64,000 nt of DNA from JABCPE02 sp963506915. GTDB taxonomy: Bacteria; Bacteroidota; Bacteroidia; Flavobacteriales; Weeksellaceae. Shown piece after piece: positions 8,230 through 17,274 of this stretch. The stretch's first letter is position 1, and each line of letters opens with the position of its first letter. The notes beneath the pieces were generated by a model. The model had not been told where the DNA came from. It saw nothing but the letters and a program-made list of their open reading frames with translations, and did not search any database. The DNA lies in the NCBI GenBank assembly GCA_963506915.1, contig CAUORE010000003.1:1-64000 (forward strand), given 5' to 3'. Position numbers and translations under genes: made by a program.

Positions 8230-8739
8230 TTACTTTTTATAAATAGGAACACTACTGCACGCCTCTCCAAACATCAGTGATTTTACCAATGGTTTTAGCT
8301 TATGAACCAGCTCTACATAGGCATTGGTAGGAATTTCCACATCGCTGCAACCTCTGATGAGAACCCTTTTGTCCTTATAATCAGAAAAATCAAATTTCTG
8401 GATTTCTTCATGAAATAAAACCAATTCCAGCTCATCCAGCGAACCAAAAACTATCTTTTTAGCAACGCCTTCTAACTTAGATGTTAGTAAAAAATACGCC
8501 CAAAGCGGAACAATAGCATCCGTAGAACAATAGAGATACACAAAGGCGTTTTCATAAATTTCCACATCTAGATTTTCCACCTGCTCACGGAAGTCTTTTT
8601 CCTTTAATATAAGTCCTTCATAAAGAAAATCTTTCAGGTCAATACCCAAACGCTTCCCTTTTGGACGAAATTCAGCCACATCTATGTTTACCAATCCACT
8701 ATTCGCAACTTTATTTACAATTTCTCCTTGCTCTGACAT
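8230..8739 (-). CDS. DUF2480 family protein
   Basis: 169-residue soluble protein matching the Bacteroidota DUF2480 family, with the N-terminal IVNKVANSGLVNID segment, a central AYVYLYCS-like strand (FVYLYCSTDAIVPLWAYFL) and a C-terminal LMFGEACSSVPIYKK. The GEACSxVP pattern, with a conserved Cys, resembles the end of this family and may be a metal or redox site; no activity is known to me. It is transcribed divergently from lpxB from a promoter that interlocks with the lpxB promoter. Confidence 0.85.
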   Translation of the reverse strand: MSEQGEIVNKVANSGLVNIDVAEFRPKGKRLGIDLKDFLYEGLILKEKDFREQVENLDVEIYENAFVYLYCSTDAIVPLWAYFLLTSKLEGVAKKIVFGSLDELELVLFHEEIQKFDFSDYKDKRVLIRGCSDVEIPTNAYVELVHKLKPLVKSLMFGEACSSVPIYKK

Positions 8740-8749
8740 ATTATTTATT

Positions 8750-8757
8750 TATATTTG
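8750..8757 (+). promoter_or_regulatory. lpxB promoter -7 box
   Basis: TATATTTG; a TTG at 8728-8730 lies 19 bp upstream as the -33 element. Predicted start near 8763, ATG at 8789. Confidence 0.6.
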
Positions 8758-8759
8758 AG

Positions 8760-8767
8760 CAAAAATA
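8760..8767 (-). promoter_or_regulatory. DUF2480 gene promoter -7 box
   Basis: TATTTTTG on the minus strand, with TTTTG 17 bp upstream overlapping the lpxB start codon region. It is only 2 bp from the opposing lpxB box. Confidence 0.55.
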
Positions 8768-8788
8768 AATCTTTTTTACTAAAACAAA

Positions 8789-9901
8789 ATGTCTAAAAAA
8801 TATTATATAATCTCAGGAGAGGCTTCTGGGGATTTACACGGTTCTAACCTGATGAAAGCCATCCTAAAAAAAGAACCCGATGCGGAGTTCAGGTTTTGGG
8901 GAGGCGACCTGATGAAAGAAGTAGGTGGAACATTGGTAAAACATTACAAAGACCTTGCTTTCATGGGATTCTTGGAAGTGGTTTTAAATCTTAAAACTAT
9001 TCTGAGAAATATTAAATTTTGTAAAGAAGACATAAAAAAATACCAGCCAGATGTCCTTATTTTGGTGGATTACCCTGGCTTTAACCTAAGAATCGCGAAG
9101 TTTGCTAAATCATTAGGAATCAAAGTGGTATATTATATTTCTCCACAGCTTTGGGCTTGGAAAGAAGGCCGCGTAGAAACCATCAAAAAATATGTAGATG
9201 AGATGCTGGTAATCCTCCCTTTTGAAGAGGATTTTTACAAAAAACATTCTGTGAAAGCCCACTTTGTGGGACATCCTCTTTTGGATGCCATTTCAAATTT
9301 AAAACCAATTGACGCTCAAGAATTTAAAAAACAAAACAATTTAGACAACAGGGAAATCATCGCTCTGCTCCCAGGAAGCCGAAAGCAAGAGATAAGAAAA
9401 ATGCTTGGTCTGATGCTCAGCGTGTCTTCTTATTTCAAAGATTATCAGTTCGTTATAGCAGGAGCACCTTCCCTACCAAAAGAATTTTATGATGAATTTT
9501 TGACGGATGATGTGCATTTCGTGTCCAATAAAACTTATGATTTGCTTCGTTCTTCCAAAGCCGCATTGGTAACCTCTGGCACGGCAACACTGGAAACTGC
9601 CCTTCTAAAAATCCCAGAAGTAGTCTGCTACCGCGGAAGCTGGGTTTCTTACCAAATCGCAAAAAGATTGGTAAAACATATTAAATTTATTTCTTTGGTC
9701 AATTTAATCATGGATAAAGAAGTTGTTAAAGAATTGATACAAAATGATTTAACAACAGAAAATATAAAATCTGAATTAGAAAAAATCTTAAATCCAGAGC
9801 AAAGAGAAAAAATCCTAAACAAATACGAAAAACTAAACCACCTCCTCGGAGGCAAGGGAGCGAGTGAGCGCGCCGCAGAAATCATCACAAAACTACTATG
9901 A
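8789..9901 (+). CDS. lpxB: Lipid-A-disaccharide synthase
   Basis: GT19 glycosyltransferase that condenses UDP-2,3-diacylglucosamine with lipid X to form the lipid A disaccharide at the inner membrane. Diagnostic parts are the N-terminus YYIISGEASGDLHGSNL, the segment SPQLWAWKEGRV near residue 120, the LLPGSRKQEI motif near 195 and SGTATLETAL near 268. 370 residues is normal. Its last four bases (ATGA) overlap the start of comEC, indicating translational coupling. Confidence 0.97.
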   Translation: MSKKYYIISGEASGDLHGSNLMKAILKKEPDAEFRFWGGDLMKEVGGTLVKHYKDLAFMGFLEVVLNLKTILRNIKFCKEDIKKYQPDVLILVDYPGFNLRIAKFAKSLGIKVVYYISPQLWAWKEGRVETIKKYVDEMLVILPFEEDFYKKHSVKAHFVGHPLLDAISNLKPIDAQEFKKQNNLDNREIIALLPGSRKQEIRKMLGLMLSVSSYFKDYQFVIAGAPSLPKEFYDEFLTDDVHFVSNKTYDLLRSSKAALVTSGTATLETALLKIPEVVCYRGSWVSYQIAKRLVKHIKFISLVNLIMDKEVVKELIQNDLTTENIKSELEKILNPEQREKILNKYEKLNHLLGGKGASERAAEIITKLL

Positions 9902-11673
9902 ACAAACAACCTTTGCTAATTTGCACCATCAGTTTTGGATTGGGAATTTTCTTTCAAGACAAATTTGATTTCCCTTTCTGGGGAGCGGTCGCTATATTAG
10001 TTTTAGGAATTGTGGGCTTTTTAGCTGGATTTTTTATCCGAAATTTCTTCTTTGATAGACTGAAATCAGCGTTTTTGGTGTTTTTGTTTTTTGGCATTGG
10101 AATTTTTCTGCACTTTCTCAATACAAATTCTACACAAAACTTTGATTTTGAGAAAAATAAAACAACTGAAATCGTTTTTCAACTCAATAAAAAACTAAAC
10201 TCCAACGAAAGAAACAAACGCTATGAAGTTGAAATTCTTAATTTTGAAAAACCTTTTTCGGCTGTAATTTCTATCCCGAAAGAACAACAAGAACTTGATT
10301 TTCTGCATTTTTACTCAGCTGAAGCTTATCTGAATCCTACCCAGAAACCGCAGTACGATTTTCAGTTTGATTATCAAAAATATTTAGCTCGGCAAAATAT
10401 TCATTATCAAGGATTTATTCCTAATGAAATTTCATTCAAAAAGAAAGAATCCGTAAATTTCGCTGATAAAATAAAGCAAAAACGATTGGATTTGCTTTTA
10501 AGAATTGATAATTCCAGCCTCCAACCGCAGAATAAAGCGATTTTAAAAGGAATAATCCTCGCCGACCGAACGGAGATAGACCAAGAAATCATCAATCATT
10601 TCAGCAAAACTGGTTTAATCCATATTTTAGCAATTTCGGGTTCTCATATGGCGATTATTTTCTTGATGATTTTATTTGTTTTAAATCCTATTTTTTCGGT
10701 AAAATACAGAAATATTCCGATTTATATTTCATTAGCAGCCATCTGGGGATTTGCGATATTCATCGATTATGGAAATTCTGTGGTGCGCTCCTGCATTATG
10801 ATTACGGTCTATTACATTATGATTTTTTTGCAGAGAAAACCCAATCTCCTACACTCCTTAGCTTTGGCTGGAATGATGATACTTTCGATTGATACTCAGC
10901 AGCTTTTCGATGTAGGTTTTCAGTTGAGCTTTTTGGCTGTTTTTGGGATTTTTTGGCTGTACAAACCTATTACCAATCATTATAAACCTCTAAAAAACAG
11001 AGCAATAAGATTTATTCTAAATACTTTTTCTCTGAGCCTTGCTGCCCAGCTGACCACACTTCCTCTGATATTATTCTACTTTCATCAGTTTTCTATAATG
11101 TCTGTTTTTATCAATGTTGTCAGCATTATGGTTTCGCAGGGATTCATCATTTTTTCCTTTATTGTTTCTATTTTATTTGGAATAGAATTTACTCCCGATT
11201 GGCTTTTAGAAATCTATGACTGGTGCGCGAGTTTCTTCCTGAATATGGTTGCTTTTTTCTCAAAAACAGATTTCAGTTTCGTGGAAAATGTTTCTATCGA
11301 AATTCCTGAACTTACTATTTTATTTGTGCTTGTCTATTTATTGAGAAGTGTTTTTGAAAAGCCGAATGTAAAGACTTTCACGCGTTTTTCTTTCTTCATT
11401 TTATTATTCATTTTCACAAGAATATTTACTAATTTTTATTTTTGGAAAAAGGAAGAAATATTGCTTCATTCTTTTTTTAAACAAAATATTATCTCAATAA
11501 AACAAAGAGACAAAGTTATTTTTATCGTAAGTAATGAGGCTGATATGGAAAAAATTAATAACTTTGTTATAAAATCCTATATTACATCCAGAAGAATAAA
11601 AAATATAGAAATAAAAAAAGTAAAACCTATGACGAAACTAAAAATAAACCAAACTATCTATGAAATAAAATAA
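9898..11673 (+). CDS. comEC: ComEC/Rec2-family competence channel, short form
   Basis: 591-residue polytopic membrane protein of the ComEC family, which forms the inner-membrane DNA channel in natural transformation. Three N-terminal helices and a DUF4131-like periplasmic region are followed by the competence domain with ILAISGSHMAII (about 239-250) and DVGFQLSFLAVFGI (about 331-344). The usual C-terminal metallo-beta-lactamase domain is absent; only about 90 residues follow the last helices, with no HxHxDH motif. It overlaps lpxB by 4 bp. Confidence 0.9.
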   Translation: MNKQPLLICTISFGLGIFFQDKFDFPFWGAVAILVLGIVGFLAGFFIRNFFFDRLKSAFLVFLFFGIGIFLHFLNTNSTQNFDFEKNKTTEIVFQLNKKLNSNERNKRYEVEILNFEKPFSAVISIPKEQQELDFLHFYSAEAYLNPTQKPQYDFQFDYQKYLARQNIHYQGFIPNEISFKKKESVNFADKIKQKRLDLLLRIDNSSLQPQNKAILKGIILADRTEIDQEIINHFSKTGLIHILAISGSHMAIIFLMILFVLNPIFSVKYRNIPIYISLAAIWGFAIFIDYGNSVVRSCIMITVYYIMIFLQRKPNLLHSLALAGMMILSIDTQQLFDVGFQLSFLAVFGIFWLYKPITNHYKPLKNRAIRFILNTFSLSLAAQLTTLPLILFYFHQFSIMSVFINVVSIMVSQGFIIFSFIVSILFGIEFTPDWLLEIYDWCASFFLNMVAFFSKTDFSFVENVSIEIPELTILFVLVYLLRSVFEKPNVKTFTRFSFFILLFIFTRIFTNFYFWKKEEILLHSFFKQNIISIKQRDKVIFIVSNEADMEKINNFVIKSYITSRRIKNIEIKKVKPMTKLKINQTIYEIK

Positions 11674-11677
11674 AAAA

Positions 11678-11703
11678 ATCCGAGAATTTGTTGGCTCTCG
11701 GAT
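11678..11703 (-). terminator. Intrinsic terminator of the candidate small RNA
   Basis: Perfect 8-bp stem ATCCGAGA/TCTCGGAT with a 10-base loop; on the minus strand it runs straight into TTTTTTT. On the plus strand there is no T-run, so it does not fit as a comEC terminator. Confidence 0.75.
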
Positions 11704-11820
11704 CATGGCTAATAGATTCTAACATCTACTTTTGACCAATTATGGTCAGGGATTCTAAATATAGTATTTCAAAACAGATTAAAAGAAATACTACAACTAA
11801 AAAAACTAATTATAACATTG
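11678..11820 (-). ncRNA. Candidate small RNA of about 140 nt, family unknown
   Basis: No open frame of note lies here, yet on the minus strand there is a -7 box (TAATTTTG, 11825-11832), then three hairpins and an intrinsic terminator. Stems seen: 11785-11793 with 11762-11770 (9 bp, TAGTATTTC type), 11743-11747 with 11734-11738 (5 bp, four-base loop), and the terminator stem 11696-11703 with 11678-11685 followed by seven U. No minus-strand gene lies upstream for this terminator to serve. The flavobacterial 6S RNA family (6S-Flavo) is one identity to test; SRP RNA and tmRNA signatures were not seen. Confidence 0.55.
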
Positions 11821-11824
11821 GGGG

Positions 11825-11832
11825 CAAAATTA
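11825..11832 (-). promoter_or_regulatory. Promoter -7 box for the candidate small RNA
   Basis: TAATTTTG, a full TAnnTTTG match, placing the RNA 5' end near 11818-11820. The -33 element is weak: a TTTTTG lies closer than the usual spacing. Confidence 0.5.
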
Positions 11833-11997
11833 CAAAATTTATGCCAAAAATCATGTTTTTAATTTCATTTGATTTTTAAAACTTTATATGTGATTGATTT
11901 TCAGGGATAAAAATTTATTCTTCGTTTCTAAGCCAATAATTTAATAGTATTTTTCGTTTTTTAACAATATTTAAACATTGATAAATTAAAAAAAAGT

Positions 11998-12005
11998 TAT
12001 ATTTG
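11998..12005 (+). promoter_or_regulatory. Promoter -7 box for the DUF6089-like gene; decides its start
   Basis: TATATTTG, with an ATTG 17 bp upstream. The open frame reaches back to a TTG at 12010 at the expected transcription start, so the ATG at 12037 is taken instead. Confidence 0.6.
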
Positions 12006-12036
12006 CAAATTGAAAATAAATAAAATAATTTTAGAT

Positions 12037-12828
12037 ATGAAAAAACACATAACATTTGGATTGTTTACTTTGTGTATGTTTATGGGATTTTCTCAAAGAC
12101 ATGAAATAGGAGTAAAAGGTGGATACTCAATTGTTGGAGGGGATGCTAAAAGTGTGATAAGATCCTTTCCTGATGCAGGAACAAACAGAAGGGTTCAGCC
12201 TACATACATAGGTGCATTTTACAAAAGAAACCTAAACCCAAGACAGGGTATAAGAGTTGAGGGAGCATATAACATTGCTTTCTTTGACAATATTTATACA
12301 GGTGGAGTTAAAATGTCAAATGATATTTTAGAGGCGTCCGCTTTATTTGAATATGCTTTTTTCTCTATCAATGATGAGTTAAAAAAGGATGAAACTAAAT
12401 TTAGTCCATATGTTTTTGCAGGGCTTTCTGGGTTAATGTATGATTCACCAACTCTTACAACTACTGTAGGACAATCAAGTAGAGGATTTTTGATTTCTAC
12501 TACATATACTGGTGAAAACATACATAAAAAGAAAGTTACTTTGGGTATTCCTTTTGGTTTAGGTCTAAAATACAAATTTGGATATAATTGGTCTATTTTT
12601 GCTGAGGCTATGTTTAGATATACATTTACTGATAATCTTGATTATAGTAATCTTGATAAAATGAATCATACTATTAGATACAATGTTTCTCCTGCAAACC
12701 GTGCAGCCGCAGAAACTGCTCTACAACAGTATATGGATGGACACAAGGGTAAAGGTAAAGACTGGTTAAACTCTGTTACAATAGGTATTTCCTACGCATT
12801 CGGAAGACCACCTTGTTATTGTAAATAA
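12037..12828 (+). CDS. DUF6089-like outer-membrane beta-barrel protein
   Basis: 263 residues with a signal peptide (MKKHITFGLFTLCMFMGFS, then Q) and alternating strand-like segments rich in aromatic and Gly residues, ending in YAFGRPPCYCK. It resembles the PorT/DUF6089 beta-barrel family found upstream of uppS and bamA in flavobacteria. The Cys pair at the extreme C-terminus (CYC) is unusual for a barrel end. Role unknown; 8 bp separate it from uppS, so it belongs to the envelope-assembly operon. Confidence 0.75.
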   Translation: MKKHITFGLFTLCMFMGFSQRHEIGVKGGYSIVGGDAKSVIRSFPDAGTNRRVQPTYIGAFYKRNLNPRQGIRVEGAYNIAFFDNIYTGGVKMSNDILEASALFEYAFFSINDELKKDETKFSPYVFAGLSGLMYDSPTLTTTVGQSSRGFLISTTYTGENIHKKKVTLGIPFGLGLKYKFGYNWSIFAEAMFRYTFTDNLDYSNLDKMNHTIRYNVSPANRAAAETALQQYMDGHKGKGKDWLNSVTIGISYAFGRPPCYCK

Positions 12829-12835
12829 AAAATAA

Positions 12836-13585
12836 ATGATATCTGTAAAAGAAAAGTTAAATTTTGATAATCTGCCCAAGCATGTTGCCATCATTATGGA
12901 TGGCAACGGCAGGTGGGCAAAATCCCAAAATAAAGAAAGAACTTTTGGGCATAAAAACGCCATAAAAGCTGTAAGAGAGGCTATCAGTGCTTGTAATGAA
13001 GTGGGTATTCCTTATCTTACGCTTTATACTTTTTCAACGGAAAACTGGAACAGACCAACGGAGGAAGTAGATACGCTTATGAATCTACTTTCTTCTACAT
13101 TGTTACAGGAGGCTGAAGAGATTTTTTCAAAAGGAATTAGAATTCGTGCCATAGGAGATTTAGAAGCACTACCAGAAGATGTAAGAAATCAGCTCTATAA
13201 TATCATGGAGCTTACCAAAAACAACACCAAAGGAAATCTTACACTAGCTCTAAGTTATGGTTCACAAAAAGAAATACTAAATGCTGTAAAAGAACTGTGT
13301 AAAAAGGTAAAAAATGGAGATATTAATGAAAATGATATTGATGAGCATCTTTTTGAACAGCATCTATATACCAAGGAAATTCCACCAGTAGATTTACTTA
13401 TTAGAACAAGTGGAGAAGTTAGGGTTAGTAATTTCCTGCTCTGGCAGATTGCTTATGCAGAGATGCAGTTTATAGATGTTTTATGGCCAGACTTTACCAA
13501 AGAAACTTTTTTCCAGTGCATTTTAGACTATCAAACTAAAGAACGGCGGTTCGGTAAAATAAGTGAGCAGTTAGAAAACAAGTAG
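12836..13585 (+). CDS. uppS: Isoprenyl transferase (undecaprenyl diphosphate synthase)
   Basis: Cis-prenyltransferase that makes the C55 lipid carrier for peptidoglycan and surface polysaccharides from IPP and FPP. The catalytic Asp is in IIMDGNGRWAK (D22), the phosphate-binding RTSGE motif is near residue 195, and SNFLLWQIAYAE follows. 249 residues is typical. It sits directly upstream of bamA, as is common in Bacteroidota. Confidence 0.97.
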   Translation: MISVKEKLNFDNLPKHVAIIMDGNGRWAKSQNKERTFGHKNAIKAVREAISACNEVGIPYLTLYTFSTENWNRPTEEVDTLMNLLSSTLLQEAEEIFSKGIRIRAIGDLEALPEDVRNQLYNIMELTKNNTKGNLTLALSYGSQKEILNAVKELCKKVKNGDINENDIDEHLFEQHLYTKEIPPVDLLIRTSGEVRVSNFLLWQIAYAEMQFIDVLWPDFTKETFFQCILDYQTKERRFGKISEQLENK

Positions 13586-13612
13586 TAAAAGTAGAATTTA
13601 AGAAAAAATCAC

Positions 13613-16135
13613 ATGAATTTTAAAATATTGCCAATTATCCTTCTAATGGCATCTGCAACTCAGGTTCAAGGACAGATTACCCAAAAAGAGAATGCAACAC
13701 AGATTTCTGAAAAACAAAGTGGAAGTTATACCCTTCAGGGAATCGTTGTAGATGGTGTGAAAAAATACACTCCTGAGCAAATATTAAAATTTACAGGTCT
13801 CTACAAAGGAGAAGCTGTGGAAATACCTGGGCAGAGAATCAGTAATGCAATCAAAAAACTTTGGGATACAAACTCTTTCTCAAAAGTGGAAGTTTATGTA
13901 GAAAGCATAAATGGAGAACAAGTGGTTTTAAGATTTGCTTTACAAGATTTGAAGGAACTTAAAGATATTAAATTCACAGGAAAAGGCATTAAAAAATCCC
14001 AAAATGAAAAGTTAATTAAGGAAAACGACCTAAAACCTGGAACAAAAATTACTGAAAATTTAGTTTCTTCGCTTCAAAATAAAATCCCTCAACAATACAT
14101 AAAAAAAGGATTTGCGGATGCTAAAATCAATATCCAAGAAAAACCAAACGGCGAAGATCCAAATTTGGTAGATTGGACCATTGAAGTTGATAAAGGGAAA
14201 AAAGTAAAAATAGAGAGTATCAACTTTGAAGGAAATGAAAATATTTCTTCCAAAAAACTTAGAAAAAAAGGATTTAAAAATACTAAACAAAAAAGATTTT
14301 TCGCTGGTATTCTTAAACCATCTAAACTCATAAAAGAAAAATACGAGGAAGATAAACATAATTTGATAAGCTACTATAACTCACTTGGTTACAGAGATGC
14401 TAAAATCATTTCTGATACTATAACGAGAAGTGATAAAGGTTTTGATATCAAAGTAAAATTAGAAGAAGGAAAAAAATACTATATAGGAAATATAGAATTC
14501 TACGGAAACACTGTTTTCTCCACAGAAACACTGCAAAGACTTTTGGGATACAAAAAGGGAGACATCTATGATGCTGTAGGATTTAACAAAAAAGTGGGAG
14601 AAGATGGAGGTAAGGATGATGATTCTGATTTGAAATCATTATATATGAATAGTGGTTATCTTTTCTCTAACATTACTCCGATAGAAAAGTCTGTAGAAGG
14701 AGATTCTATCAATCTAGAAATCCGTATCACAGAGGGCGAAAGAGCTACTTGGAATAAAGTTACTTGGTCTGGAAACACCACTACCCATGACCATGTTATC
14801 CTTCGTGCATTGAGAACACGCCCTGGCAAACTTTTCTCTAAGAGTGACATCAAAAGAACTTATTTTGATTTAGCGGGGATGCAGTTTTTTGACCCTCAAA
14901 AAATCGGACAAGAGATAAAACCAAATCCACAGGATAACACGGTGGATATCCACTGGACATTAGAGGAAAAAGGTTCTTCACAAATCCAGCTTCAGGCAGG
15001 GTATGGTGGAAACACTTTCATCGGTACATTGGGGCTTACTTTCAACAACTTCTCTTTAAGAAAATTCTTGAAGTTTAACAAATTAATTCCTCAAGGGGAC
15101 GGACAAACACTTTCTCTACAAGCGCAGGCTGGGCAGTATTTCCAGACTTATAGTGCATCATTTGTAGAGCCGTGGCTTTTTGGAAAGAGACCTACTGCTT
15201 TGTCTGTGAGTTTCAGCCACTCTCGTGTGAAATATTCTGATTATTATGGTACTCCTATGAAGTTAAACATTCTATCAGCATCTGTTGGGCTTAATAAACT
15301 TCTAGAATGGCCAGATAACTATTTTTCACTTTATACAGGACTTTCTTACCAGAGATATAGTTTTAATAATTATACATTCTATTTCGGGGAAGAAACTCTG
15401 ACGCATGGTACAGCGAACAACTTTGCATTTAATGTAAGTTTGAGCAGAAACTCTGCTGGATATGACCCTATATTCCCTACTACGGGTTCTAATATAGAGT
15501 TGTCGGCTAAATTCACTCCACCTTATTCATCATTTGGTAATAAGGATTATTCCACTATGTCTACTGCTGATAAATACAGATGGATGGAATACTACAAGAT
15601 AAAATTCAAAGCTGATGCTTATAATGAAATTTTAGGTAAATTAGTATTAAGAAGTAGTGCAGAGATGGGATTCCTTCATGGGTATAATAAGCAGCTGGGA
15701 GCACCTCCTTTTGAGCGTTTCTACATGGGAGGAACAGGGCTATACAGTGGTAGATATGATGGTAGAGAACTTATCCCGCTTCGTGGATATGATGACCCAT
15801 CTACGTCAGGTGGAACATCTACGGATGTAACTCCTACTGGTGGTGGTATTTTGTACAACAGATTTGCTCTTGAGCTGAGATACCCTATTTCTATGAACCA
15901 AACAGCTAAAATCTACGGATTGGCTTTTGCTGAAGGAGGTAACACATGGAAAGGATTTAACACTTATAACCCATTCAAATTACAGAGATCTGTGGGTGTA
16001 GGTGTGAGAATCTATATGGGAGCATTCGGGCTTATCGGATTTGATTTTGCTTATGGAATTGATAAACTGCCTTATTCTACATCTAATTCTCCTTCAGGAT
16101 GGCAGACTCACTTCTTGATGAATCAATCACTATAA
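13613..16135 (+). CDS. bamA: Outer membrane protein assembly factor BamA
   Basis: Omp85-family insertase that folds beta-barrel proteins into the outer membrane. A signal peptide (cleavage after VQG) is followed by five POTRA repeats (about 40-430) and a C-terminal 16-stranded barrel. The barrel includes the GGTGLYSGRYDGRELIPLRGY region, where RG resembles the lid-lock VRGY/F motif. 840 residues is normal. It precedes two Skp/OmpH genes, the periplasmic chaperones that feed BamA. The lysine-rich segment near 205-235 lies in a POTRA domain. Confidence 0.96.
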   Translation: MNFKILPIILLMASATQVQGQITQKENATQISEKQSGSYTLQGIVVDGVKKYTPEQILKFTGLYKGEAVEIPGQRISNAIKKLWDTNSFSKVEVYVESINGEQVVLRFALQDLKELKDIKFTGKGIKKSQNEKLIKENDLKPGTKITENLVSSLQNKIPQQYIKKGFADAKINIQEKPNGEDPNLVDWTIEVDKGKKVKIESINFEGNENISSKKLRKKGFKNTKQKRFFAGILKPSKLIKEKYEEDKHNLISYYNSLGYRDAKIISDTITRSDKGFDIKVKLEEGKKYYIGNIEFYGNTVFSTETLQRLLGYKKGDIYDAVGFNKKVGEDGGKDDDSDLKSLYMNSGYLFSNITPIEKSVEGDSINLEIRITEGERATWNKVTWSGNTTTHDHVILRALRTRPGKLFSKSDIKRTYFDLAGMQFFDPQKIGQEIKPNPQDNTVDIHWTLEEKGSSQIQLQAGYGGNTFIGTLGLTFNNFSLRKFLKFNKLIPQGDGQTLSLQAQAGQYFQTYSASFVEPWLFGKRPTALSVSFSHSRVKYSDYYGTPMKLNILSASVGLNKLLEWPDNYFSLYTGLSYQRYSFNNYTFYFGEETLTHGTANNFAFNVSLSRNSAGYDPIFPTTGSNIELSAKFTPPYSSFGNKDYSTMSTADKYRWMEYYKIKFKADAYNEILGKLVLRSSAEMGFLHGYNKQLGAPPFERFYMGGTGLYSGRYDGRELIPLRGYDDPSTSGGTSTDVTPTGGGILYNRFALELRYPISMNQTAKIYGLAFAEGGNTWKGFNTYNPFKLQRSVGVGVRIYMGAFGLIGFDFAYGIDKLPYSTSNSPSGWQTHFLMNQSL

Positions 16136-16146
16136 AAGATTTAAAA

Positions 16147-16716
16147 ATGAGAAAATACGCATTATTTTTAGGAATAATTTTCATGTTTGGGGGATTTGTA
16201 GTATCTTCGGCACAGAAAATTGGTGTCGTAGATTCTGATTTTATCTTGAAAAGTCTTCCCGAATACAAGGAAGCTGATGAAAGATTTAACAAACAGATAA
16301 AGTATTGGCAGATGCAACTGGATTCCTTGCAGTCAAACTACAATAAAAAGAAAGAACTCTTTGATAATGAAAGAATCCTTTTGGTAGGAGAACAGCTAAA
16401 AACAAGGGAAAAAGAAGTGGCTGATTTGGAGAAAAAAGTGCAGGCTCATTTAAAAGAAAAATTCACTGCACAGGGAGAAATCAACACATTCAGAGCCAAA
16501 GTAGTTCAACCTTTCCAAGAAAAAGTGTGGAACGCCATTAGAACTATTGCTGAAAAAAATGATTTAGGCATAATTCTTGATAGAAGTTCTGACAGCAGTG
16601 TACTATTCACTGATAAGAGGTATGACTACACCAAGATGGTGCTGGATCTCCTGATGAGGGACAACCCAAAAGATGGAGAAAAGGAAAAAAATAATTCCAA
16701 GAAAAATAAAAAATAA
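16147..16716 (+). CDS. OmpH/Skp-family periplasmic chaperone, copy 1
   Basis: 189 residues from ATG 16147. The frame is open back to an ATG at 16099 inside bamA, but only the downstream ATG gives a proper signal peptide (MRKYALFLGIIFMFGGFVVSSAQ). The mature part has the family start KIGVVDSDFILKSLPEY, then a long charged coiled coil and the C-terminal DLGIILDRSSDSSVLF strand. It ends in a lysine-rich tail. It probably escorts unfolded outer-membrane proteins to BamA, encoded just upstream. Confidence 0.92.
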   Translation: MRKYALFLGIIFMFGGFVVSSAQKIGVVDSDFILKSLPEYKEADERFNKQIKYWQMQLDSLQSNYNKKKELFDNERILLVGEQLKTREKEVADLEKKVQAHLKEKFTAQGEINTFRAKVVQPFQEKVWNAIRTIAEKNDLGIILDRSSDSSVLFTDKRYDYTKMVLDLLMRDNPKDGEKEKNNSKKNKK

Positions 16717-16747
16717 AAAATAAGAATATTAAATTTAATCAAAAGTT

Positions 16748-17251
16748 ATGAAAAAATCAGGTTTATTATTTGCATTCGCAATGTTTTTAATGTCTTTCGG
16801 GACAGTTAGCGCTCAGAAACTAGCAACTCTAGATGTTGCAGAAATCTTGAACCTAATGCCAGAAAAGAAAAAAGCTGACCAACAACTAGAAGCTTTCAGC
16901 AAAACTAAACAAGCTGAAATCGAAAAGCAAATGACTGCTGCTGAAGCTAAATTCAAAAAATACCAAGAAGAAGCTCCTAAGCAAACTCAAAAGGTAAATG
17001 AAGAAAGAAACCAAGAATTGCAAAAATTACAACAAAATATTCAGCAAATGACTCAAGTAGCTCAGCAAGACTTAGCTAAGAGACAAAACGAGGCATATGC
17101 ACCTATCGAAAAGAAAGTGAATGATGCTGTAGCAAAAGTAGCAAAAGCTAACGGATGGGATTTTGTATTCGATACTAATACTGTTGGTCTTATCTACAGA
17201 GGTGGAGCAGATGCTACTGCAGCAGTAAAAAAAGAATTAGGACTTAAATAA
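16748..17251 (+). CDS. OmpH/Skp-family periplasmic chaperone, copy 2
   Basis: 167 residues with a signal peptide (MKKSGLLFAFAMFLMSFGTVSAQ), the start motif KLATLDVAEILNLMPEKKKA, a Gln/Lys-rich coiled coil (about 45-120) and the WDFVFDTNTVGLIYRGG end strand. It is a tandem paralogue of the gene 31 bp upstream, and has strongly A-ending codon use suggesting high expression. A strong terminator follows at 17275, closing the bamA block. Confidence 0.93.
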   Translation: MKKSGLLFAFAMFLMSFGTVSAQKLATLDVAEILNLMPEKKKADQQLEAFSKTKQAEIEKQMTAAEAKFKKYQEEAPKQTQKVNEERNQELQKLQQNIQQMTQVAQQDLAKRQNEAYAPIEKKVNDAVAKVAKANGWDFVFDTNTVGLIYRGGADATAAVKKELGLK

Positions 17252-17274
17252 TTTTTCTTAATAATTAAGACACA

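Noticed and set aside
11678..11703. Terminator for comEC
   Set aside because: The T-run is on the minus strand only; on the plus strand the stem is followed by CATGG, so it does not act as an intrinsic terminator for comEC.
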